NCBI GenBank assembly: GCA_020746995.1
Contig: JAGPXD010000003.1
Coordinates: 5,332,001-5,396,000, forward strand
From: Plectosphaerella cucumerina
Lineage: Eukaryota > Ascomycota > Sordariomycetes > Glomerellales > Plectosphaerellaceae
DNA length: 64,000 nt
Direction of reading: 5' to 3'
The notes beneath the pieces were generated by a model. It saw only the letters and a list, made by a program, of their open reading frames with translations, made no database searches and was not told the origin of the DNA. The first letter of the stretch is position 1. Each line of letters opens with the position of its first letter. Of this stretch, positions 56,375-64,000 are shown one piece after another. Both the position numbers and the translations under genes were made by a program.

Positions 56375-57889
56375 GATGGATGTGGGGGTGAGAGTTGGAG
56401 AAGTGTGTGCTTCCGGAAGCGGCAAAGAGAGAAGATGGTGTTGCGAGGGAGTGGGCTGTCGAAACGGAAGACCCAAGCAAGGGGAGTCGGAGTGCAATGA
56501 TGCTGCGTAGGTAGAGAAGACTGCAAGTATCAGATTGTCAGCAAGTCAAGAACTGTCAGAAGAACGTTGATGAAGAAATACCTGGTAGGGATCGGTCGAG
56601 GATATCTGCCAATCGAGGAGAAGTCGTGAAGACTGCAGGAGTCAGGAGTCTGTTGGGCTTCGGCGTCGATGAGTCGGAAAAGCGGCGAGAAAAGGTGGGG
56701 GAAGGGTGTGTGGGAGAGGGAGAGGGAGAGGGAGGTGAAGCATCCGAGTGATGTCTGTTTCGAGACTGAAAGAAAGGGAGGGGAAGGGGTCCCAATTCAC
56801 TGATGATCGAAAGAGGAAAGAGAAGGAAAAGGAAATGAAAAGTCTGGTCTTTTGAGGAAACCAATCGTGCACAACCAGGCTGGCTCAGATCAAGCCCGCG
56901 GGTGCCTGTGGCGTTTGAGGCAAACTTGGACTGGGCGGAACAAACGACGACAAACGACCACCATCAGGGGAAGCGGCTCCAGCCTGGTTCGCTTGTCACC
57001 CCCGTCCTTGGCGGGTAGGCAGTCAACCTGCCTGCCTGGCGTCCGTCTCTGAAACAATCTTCTCGAAAGTTCAGAGTGCTCTGTTGGTGTCGGATCAGAC
57101 GTCAAGGTGGTAGAATTTGGGAGAGGATAATGGATGAATCGGGCGGCTGGAGGTCGGTCGAATTGGATTGTGATGTGTCTGGTCCGGGTCACGGTGGCAC
57201 AGGCAGGCTGCAATTCCTCGGGCCACTGGCAGCTCCCTTCAAGTTCGTTCGATCTGTTCAGTACCTACCTTCCTAGGTATTCCATCCTACCCCGTCCCTT
57301 TCCAAGACCAGTTAGGTGGAAAGGTCCTGCAGGTGCCTACCTGGTGGCATGGCATGAAAGGTCGCTGACAAGGCTCCAAGTGAATTTACCCTTGCATCGC
57401 CCAGTCGTCTCCAGTGAATGAACACAAACGACCACACACACATCATCAAAAGCCTTCCCCCTCCCACAACTTCCTTCGTGGAAGACCAAAAAACTCCCAG
57501 AATCTACACCAACGCAAAGTCTGACCGATGTCATTTCAGACTCATGTCAGCCCCTGAACTCTCTCTCTCCAGCAATCTCACCTTGACCTGACCTCCCTCC
57601 ACTGCTCTTCCTCAGGCACCACCACCGCCATCCATCACAACCAGCAGCCAAACCACGACACATCCAGGTCAGCTTGATTCTCCTTCCCGGGCGATACTCT
57701 TACGAAACATACTTATCTTTCGTAGAGAACGGGCATCTTTCGTGGGGAACAGGTGTCTTTCGTGGGGAAAAGGTGTCTTTCGTGGAGAACAGAGATCTTT
57801 CGTGAAGATTACCCCCTCGCTATCAAGGTCTGTTACCGAGCTCCCTGTTCCTACTACATCTTAACTAACGACTCTTCAATGTCAGCATC
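56375..57889. other. Divergent intergenic region, about 1.5 kb
   Basis: Promoter of the kinase-like gene and of the interrupted hypothetical gene. Contains a 20-bp tandem repeat near its right end and otherwise no supportable gene. Confidence 0.5.
57716..57809. repeat. 20-bp tandem repeat, five degenerate copies
   Basis: The core ATCTTTCGTGGGGAACAGGT recurs at 57716, 57736, 57756, 57776 and 57796 with small changes. It sits about 80 bp upstream of the next ATG, in its promoter or 5' leader. Confidence 0.9.
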
Positions 57890-59162
57890 ATGACGAATTA
57901 CATTCCCACGCAGTGGGATAAAATGAATCTCCGCGATTACGACGCTGTGCATGCCCACATGCACGACGACTGCACCGATGAGGCGTCGGAACCTTCTGGC
58001 TACACCGCACGCAATATGATTCCTCCGGTGTTTGCAGCGCATGCGACACCCGCCCATTTCCGCGAAAGTCTTCCCCCGACACGCTCCGGGCAGAGCTGGC
58101 ACCCCTGGGAAATTCAAGAGGAATACTGGCGTCAGCTGGGCGAACCGTACGCCATAAGGTTCGCCTCGGAGATTGAACAGTACCCATTGAAGAACGCATG
58201 CTTGACCGGCAAGAATGAGGCTGTGGCTGTCGAGATCCTCGCCAAGCATTACCACGATTGCGTGGATTCCATCATGGCCAAGGTCATCTCCGGCTATGTT
58301 GCATCACCGGAATTCCGCGCCAAGGTCGTGGTTCCTCTGGATGCCAGTGAACCCCGACGCGACATGGAATACCATGCGCTCCACACGCTGGACGAGAGAA
58401 TCGCCGCCATCGCCGCCCGGCGTAAAAATCGCAGTCGCAACGCCAAGTACTTCGAGAGGCGCGAAGCCGCCGACAAGGCTGCACAACAGGAGCTCGAGAA
58501 GCTTCCGGACCATCGCAAAGCCCACGTGTAGGAAACGCGGGCTGACCGTGCGTCTCTGGTCGCTTACATCGCGGCACTGGCCCACGACCAGGTCCCCTCC
58601 CTCGGTAACGGATGGCCTGGCAGCGGCAACGCAAGGACCTTTTGCGTACACGAGGCCAAGAAGGCCGGGCTCATCGCCCAAGCCATTCATGCCTTCAAGT
58701 ACGGATACCGCTACTACGATGACGTTTGGAGGCCTGACAACCACGAGAAGTGGCTTTACGACCATTTGAAGTTCATGGGCGCCTGTCTGAACCTGCTCAA
58801 GCAGGTCGCAGCGTACTGTCGCAGTCACAGGTGCCGTCACGGCACGCTCATGGACGGCATCTTCGCCGTTCTTGTGTCCTTCACGGACTTTGACGTTGAC
58901 ACCACCCCTGCGCAAAACATCGCCCCGAATGCCACGGGTGAAAAGGTCGCCATGGCCTTCTTAAACATGGCCGAAGACAGCAGCCACAAGGTCCTGTGCA
59001 CCCTTCTTGGTTTCGAGCTGGAAGCCGCAAGGGCATGTGGATTGGAAACAGTCTGTATGTGCCGCCTTTGACCCTGTTTCACGTCCCTTGAGCTGACCTT
59101 AATTAGCTGCTGAAGATGAGTCGGATGAGTCGGATGAGGATGAGGACGAGGACGAGATGTGA
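57890..59162 (+). pseudogene. Hypothetical gene interrupted by an in-frame TAG
   Basis: A frame runs from ATG 57890 through 213 codons (ending DHRKAHV), meets TAG at 58529-58531, then continues open in the same frame to a GTATGT donor after 59054. It splices to 59107 and ends at 59160-59162. The full model is 406 codons including the TAG. The part after the TAG keeps protein-like composition (ETRADRASLVAYIAAL, YGYRYYDDVWRPDNHEKW) and its intron preserves frame, so it was recently coding. No canonical intron removing the TAG keeps phase. The C-terminus is strongly acidic. No domain recognised. It may be a pseudogene, a truncated 213-aa protein or a readthrough product. Confidence 0.65.
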
Positions 59163-59231
59163 GCGTCAGCTGTGGACGTGAGCGGATGAGAGGATGATCT
59201 GCGGGTGAAGAGCTTGGGCATGGACTTTGGC

Positions 59232-59325
59232 GAACCTGTTGTGTTGATGAACCTGTTGTGTTGATGAACCTGTTGTGTTGATGAACCTGTTGTGTGGATG
59301 AACCTGTTGTGTGGATGAACCTGCT
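59232..59325. repeat. 17-bp tandem repeat, six copies
   Basis: GAACCTGTTGTGTTGAT recurs exactly every 17 bp at 59232, 59249, 59266, 59283, 59300 and 59317, with GTTGAT drifting to GTGGAT. Degenerate relatives (for example GATGAACCTGCTCGAT) continue to about 59405. It lies 70 bp after the stop of the interrupted gene. Confidence 0.92.
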
Positions 59326-59585
59326 ATATCGATTGATCTCCACTGTTTCGACTGACCTTCTCTGTCGATAAACTTGGACCTGCTGATGAACCTGCTCGAT
59401 TGACGACTGACGGGATACTTCCATGTTGTCGTTGGAGAACCTGCCAGTGGATGCGCATCAGTTGGCGACAGCCGGCGTCATAGCTCAGCTTTGGGCGACC
59501 ACATCATCAGTGGAATGTCGCATCCCATCCACCTCGGACCAACCATGTGAACACCACCGACCGGCCCTCACAGCACCCTGCAGCC

Positions 59586-60442
59586 ATGCCTTCCGTCCGA
59601 GTCCCCGCCCTCCACCCTCCAGAGCTCCTCGCCCGCATCGGGAGGTGCCTCTCCTTCGGCTGCGACGAGGCGCAGACGCGACGCGCCGCGGGGCTCGTCC
59701 GACGCATCGCCCACGACGGGGCGACGCTGCGAGCGGCGCAACTTGGCGCGCTGGCGGGCGACGGCCAGGGCATCGTGCGGCGCGCAAGGATTGAGCTGCC
59801 CCAGCCCGTTGAGGGTTCCCAGGCAGGTCTCTCCTCCCCTCCCCCGCGTTACATCCCGACTGACGTTTGTGTCCCGCGACAGTCTGCCGACAGTAGCAGC
59901 ACGTGCGTATCCCTCGGCGTCACATCCAGCAGACAGCTTCTCTCCGGCATCGCAGAGCGGCTATTCGAGCAAAAGATGAGGAGGGCGCCGACGGCGGAGG
60001 AGAGGGCCGTCATACGCCGAGGATCAAGACACCTCTCGACCGAGGATTGGACCGTCAACGTGCTCCAGGTACCGCCGATCCCCCAGAACCCCTCTCCATG
60101 CCGTGTCCCCCGAACTGACCGATGCCGCCCGCACAGCCCGTGAAACCCCGCGACGTTCTCAGCATCTACCCTTGGATCAGAATACAACCCGACAATGGCG
60201 CGAGGGAACGGCACCCGGTGCTGCTCCAAGCCTGGGTGTGGTCGCACGTGGCCATGGCGCCCGTTGCGGAAATGAAATGCGCGCTGCCTGAGAAGCTTCC
60301 AGAGGGATACCTGGAGATACTGCACGAGCTTGCGGGAGCGCCGGATCCCCGGGGCGCGGAGGAGGTGGCGGCGGCCGTCAAGGCGTTGGAGAAGGAGACG
60401 TGGGATCGGGATGATGCCGTGGAGGACATGGGCGGTGCGTGA
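59586..60442 (+). CDS. Hypothetical protein
   Basis: Model with two exons (59586-60068, 60137-60442), 262 aa. The intron at 60069-60136 keeps phase (VLQ to PVKPRDVLSIYPW). The N-terminal exon may contain another intron around 59810-59882: the segment SQAGLSSPPPRYIPT looks non-coding-like, but no donor/acceptor pair in phase was clear. Parts read as real protein: RVPALHPPELLARIGRCLSFGC, APTAEERAVIRRGSRHLSTEDWTVN and YLEILHELAGAPDPRGAEEVAAAVKALEKETW. I recognise no family and see no signal peptide or membrane segment. Probably a lineage-restricted cytosolic or nuclear protein. Confidence 0.55.
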
Positions 60443-63400
60443 CGTGACGAGGTAGTGCCATGATGTCCGTGTCGCCTCGACCGCCGCCAGAATAAAGGGC
60501 CCACCAACCCCGGCAACCGTTGGACCGCAATATCGGTGTACAGCGCCACCAGGACGGACGTTGCTTTTTCACCGCCCGGCCAGACCTCGCTCTGTCTCAG
60601 ACGGCCGCCGGCCGAAGTCCTTGGGGGCGCAGAGCAAAGCATCGATGAGGCTCCACGAGCGAACTGCCGCTGACCCGACGCAGGAAGCCCAAACAAGACG
60701 CTGCAACAGGGCCAACGTGACCTGCAGAGCCGGGCGTGGTGGTGCAATGGCATATGATATGATAGCGGCCATCGACAGCGGCGGCTCTCACTGGCCCGTC
60801 ACCGCCTCGAGGCGCCGCTGCAATGCGACCTGGGCGGGCAAGCGTGGTCAAATGCCGACACGGCGATCGGCTCCTATGCCCCTTGGCGTCTAGCGCAGGG
60901 CACCGCTCAGCAAAAAAGCTCAGGTGCCTGGCCGTCCGGCCGATTCACGCCCGCCATCTGAGGGGCAGCGGCGGGGTCGGTGCAGGCTCGCAGGGCTGGT
61001 GACTGGGCCGCTTGCTTCTAGGATCCCTGGCCATGCGGCCCTGACCGACCATTCGAGGCCCCTTTGCCCTCGCATCCAGTGAACGGCAGCCGAGATAGTC
61101 GCCCAGGATCATGCCCCAGGACCCGCGCTAAGGCCGGAGAAAAGTGAGCGCCAAGGCCCCCTCTTTCTCTCGCACGATTCCCGTCGGCAGGATGAAGAAA
61201 AAAAGCTTTGCTCGAGGTGGGGAGATAGGGTAACAGTTTTTGAAGAAGGACAAGGGGGTAGGAAAAAACCACCGAGCCGATCGAACACGGGTCTAACGAT
61301 GGGAGGATCTCCTTAGGTAAGACCTAGCGTGACTACGAAAGAACACCACCAGTGGCGGGAGTTCGTGCTGTGTTCGGAGGAGGCTAGAGAGGGGAGAGCC
61401 AAGCCGGCCGAGGAACCGGCGGAAGGGCGGAAATTGAGAAGCCAGCTGCAGGGCGAACTGCCAGAGGGGGTCCGTCTCATGTCAGACAGACCAGACCAGA
61501 CTACAAGGCGCGAACCTAGGGTCGGAAAAGGCTCTCAGCGACCGTGGATGTTGATGGCGTCGAGGTGAGACACGGGGAAGCAGCAGTGGCAGGCTTTTGT
61601 TTTGCATGCCCGCGAACGTGGAGAGAAACGGCAGACGGACGGGCCTCTTCGCTTGACCTTCAACAACCTCTCACGTGTGCCTTCAGCCCGTGCGTGCATC
61701 GCAATCACGATGGCGAGCGAGCGAGGGGGGGAAGAGCGCCCGCCCCGGAACCCCAGAAGGGGAAGGGGGATGGCAGGCCGAGATTCGGCATTCAAGGCGA
61801 GCACATCGCCTGAGAGAGCAGTGATCGACGGGCGGGAAAATTGAGGCAACTCGAGCCCCCCAAGCCCCCCTGCACCATCACCACCAGCACCGTGTCGAGG
61901 TCGATAACGACTGGCCAGCGTGAGGGACGCGAAGGAGCTCGCTCCGCTTGCAACGGCGCACCAAAGGTCCCTAGCCCAGCTGTCCTTGTGCCTTGTGGTG
62001 TGGTGTGTGGGTGGCAGCCCAGCCATGCGTAGCCGCGTCATTTGCCAGCAGAGAGCAGCAGAGCAAGCACCGTGTGACCAGGCAGATAGGGCGGGCGGCC
62101 GGCTCCGTGGGGGGCTTCGAGTGCGGCTCTCGTGCTGATTGCCAGCTGGCAGACGACACGCGAACAGGCCTTCCAAGCCCCCTTCTTCTTCTGCTGGTGC
62201 TCCTGCTGGTGCTGTCGATCTGGAGACGGACTCGACCGTATCGGATATTGGGAGGATATGCGACGGATATGGTTGGTTGCTGGCTGTGATTGAGATGGAC
62301 CAGGGTGACAGACTCGGAGACGACCATTTTTAGGCGTGAGCTTGTGTGTTTGCCGTTAGATGAGGGTGCCGCGGGAGGGCCGGGAAGATGTCCGAGCATG
62401 TGACGAACTGGTTCTGTCAACGTGAGCTTCTTGTTGCTTTTGAGGGTTGCCAGTGCTTGGACCTCGACGACGATGTCTGTTCCTCTTCCTTCGAAAGGTG
62501 ACGACGTTTCTTCAGCGGACAACCGGGATACAACCCGGCCGTGACTGGGTGACCATCGATGCTGCCTTGGCGCAATTCCATGCCGATCTTATGCTCGGGC
62601 ATGGGCGACGATGCGGCGAGTCAGGGCGGGCGTGCTGTGGGCGGTCATGCGCGGCGGAAGAGGACCATCGTCGAGTCAATGCCCTGGTGACGGTCGAAAT
62701 GGCGTTCTTCAAAACGTTTGATGTCATCCATTGTGGCGGATGCAACGCGGGGTGGTGATGTAAAAGCTGCTGGCAAACTGCCGCGATCGTACTGCTCAGG
62801 ACGACATTGGCGAGGAGAGAAGGTTGAAGCCGGCCAGCCGGCAGTCGAGGAGGGAGGGTGGTGCCATGCGGATCTTGCCAGGGGGTACGGACGAGAAACT
62901 TGCTTTCTGGTGTTGCCTGCCATCGTTTAACAGGTAGCGTCATGTCGCCCCCGCACAGTCCACACACAGTGTAAACCGCACCTTCCTGCTGCAGCCCGGC
63001 GCCGCCAGATTTCCCGCCCCTCCCCTGAAGCCACTAAAAGCTCAGTGCCGCTGGTGTGCAGCGGCCGGCCGTCGTCCAATGATGCGCCTCGCATTGGTGC
63101 CGGCTTCAGTGGGTGCTAGCGGGGGGCGTGCCCGTTTCTGGTGGTGAGGCAATGAGGCTGCACCACGGGTGCCCACCCCGAGTCCCGCATCCGCCGAAAA
63201 ACAGCAAGTGCCATGCGAGCAAGGTTCGGGTACCTCCAATGTCAGGCCAGGTACCTTTTCTTGCTATTCCACCTGCCCAGGCTTGATTGACTGGGGCCGA
63301 CCACAGCGAACTTGGAAGGAGCGACAGAACACACACACTGCACCGACCTCCACACCTTTGCCGTCTGGTGCACTGACTGCCCCGAGGGCGACTGACTCCT

Positions 63401-63849
63401 CCACTCGGACAAAACTTCGCTTCCATTCTTCCACCAAACTTGCACCTCACACACAAACAACCCACAAGCACCACACACAACAATCGACACGGTCGCCCGC
63501 AGCCACGGCGCCCGCAGCATCCACCATTCGGCCGGCCTGCACCTCTTCCCATCGAGACCGGCCACATCATCTTCATTCGGGCTCTCTGCCACGCCGCAGA
63601 GCCCGCCCGCCGCCACTAATCCCCCTCCTCGCATCGACCGCGACAATCCGTCTCGACAACAACATCACCACACCCCGACACTCCCTCTGAGCCCTGACCC
63701 CGACGAACAACCTTCCCTCCGACTCGACGCGATCAAACGCGTCCTGTCCCATCGACCCGCGCACCACAGGATCTCCCTCCTGCTGCTGCTGCTGGCCCCC
63801 GACCTGCACCCCAGGTCCCCGGGTCCGGTAGTCAGCCGGGCGAGCGCGC
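60443..63849. other. Long non-coding stretch, about 3.4 kb
   Basis: Many overlapping GC-rich ORFs on both strands without domains or splice logic. The last 600 bp are C/A/T-rich on the plus strand (CACACA and CCTCC runs), as in a fungal promoter or long 5' leader of the gene starting at 63850. Confidence 0.5.
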
Positions 63850-64000
63850 ATGCCTCGGGCTCCCACCGCGAAGCGACACTCAGGCGCAGGCGTGGCGAAC
63901 CAGCGAGACACCAGGCACGAGAATGGCTTGGTAGGCCCCGGCAAACGAGTCGCTACAAAGAAGAAGAGCCGGCCCTCCCTCGGCCCCGACGACTCCTCAT
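63850..64000 (+). CDS. 5' end of a gene leaving the window; basic N-terminus
   Basis: From ATG 63850 the frame is open for 50 codons to the window edge. It begins MPRAPTAKRHSGAGVANQ and contains KRVATKKKSRPS before SLGPDDSS. The sequence is rich in Arg and Lys, with a nuclear-localisation-like KKKSR patch, and is preceded by a long pyrimidine/CA-rich leader. Composition and the clean start argue for a real gene, probably nuclear. No domain is visible in this fragment. Confidence 0.55.
   Translation, partial: MPRAPTAKRHSGAGVANQRDTRHENGLVGPGKRVATKKKSRPSLGPDDSS

Overview
The window is nuclear DNA from a filamentous ascomycete (Pezizomycotina, most likely Sordariomycetes). The evidence is GC-rich coding sequence, short introns of about 45-110 bp with GTRNGT donors and YAG acceptors, intron-containing nuclear tRNA genes, and protein types such as a HET-domain protein, a Zn2Cys6 regulator, cellobiose dehydrogenase and a CCR4 deadenylase. 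No bacterial operon, CRISPR array or viral gene was seen. All exon structures were derived by hand from splice sites and reading phase. For every multi-exon gene the spliced length is a multiple of three. All family calls rest on motif recognition, since no database search was possible.

Layout. 1-9.8 kb: an aminoglycoside-phosphotransferase-type kinase cut by the left edge, a minisatellite bracketed by inverted repeats, a phenolic acid decarboxylase, two dienelactone-hydrolase-family enzymes, a secreted VAO/BBE-type flavoprotein and a secreted cupredoxin-like protein. 10-18.3 kb: intron-containing tRNA-Glu(CTC) and tRNA-Ile(AAT), a CCCH plus RING-IBR-RING ubiquitin ligase, a secreted beta-propeller-like (choice-of-anchor B) protein and an aldo/keto reductase. 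19-30.4 kb: a HET protein, a full-length cellobiose dehydrogenase convergent with an MFS sugar transporter, a cytochrome P450 divergent from that transporter, and a secreted RidA-fold protein. 31.7-39.6 kb: a Git3-like GPCR, initiator tRNA-Met, a secreted GMC oxidoreductase and a Zn2Cys6 factor with a Gln/His repeat tail. 39.6-50 kb: two roughly 4-kb non-coding stretches around CCR4. 50-64 kb: a disordered methyltransferase, a LYRM5/ETFRF1-like LYR protein with a 13-nt exon, a kinase-like protein lacking the HRD aspartate, a hypothetical gene interrupted by an in-frame TAG and flanked by minisatellites, another hypothetical gene, and the 5' end of a gene leaving the right edge.

How the genes may work together. 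The left half is rich in enzymes for plant-derived phenolics and carbohydrates: PAD, DLHs, secreted flavo-oxidases, CDH, a sugar porter and a P450. This fits a saprotrophic or plant-associated lifestyle. It looks like a catabolic and secretory neighbourhood rather than a classical secondary-metabolite cluster, because no PKS, NRPS or terpene synthase is present. I did not find a clearly new multi-gene system. The best leads are the interrupted gene with its flanking minisatellites, the inverted-repeat minisatellite element, the probable pseudokinase, the His-to-Ala change in the flavoprotein, and the 13-nt exon.
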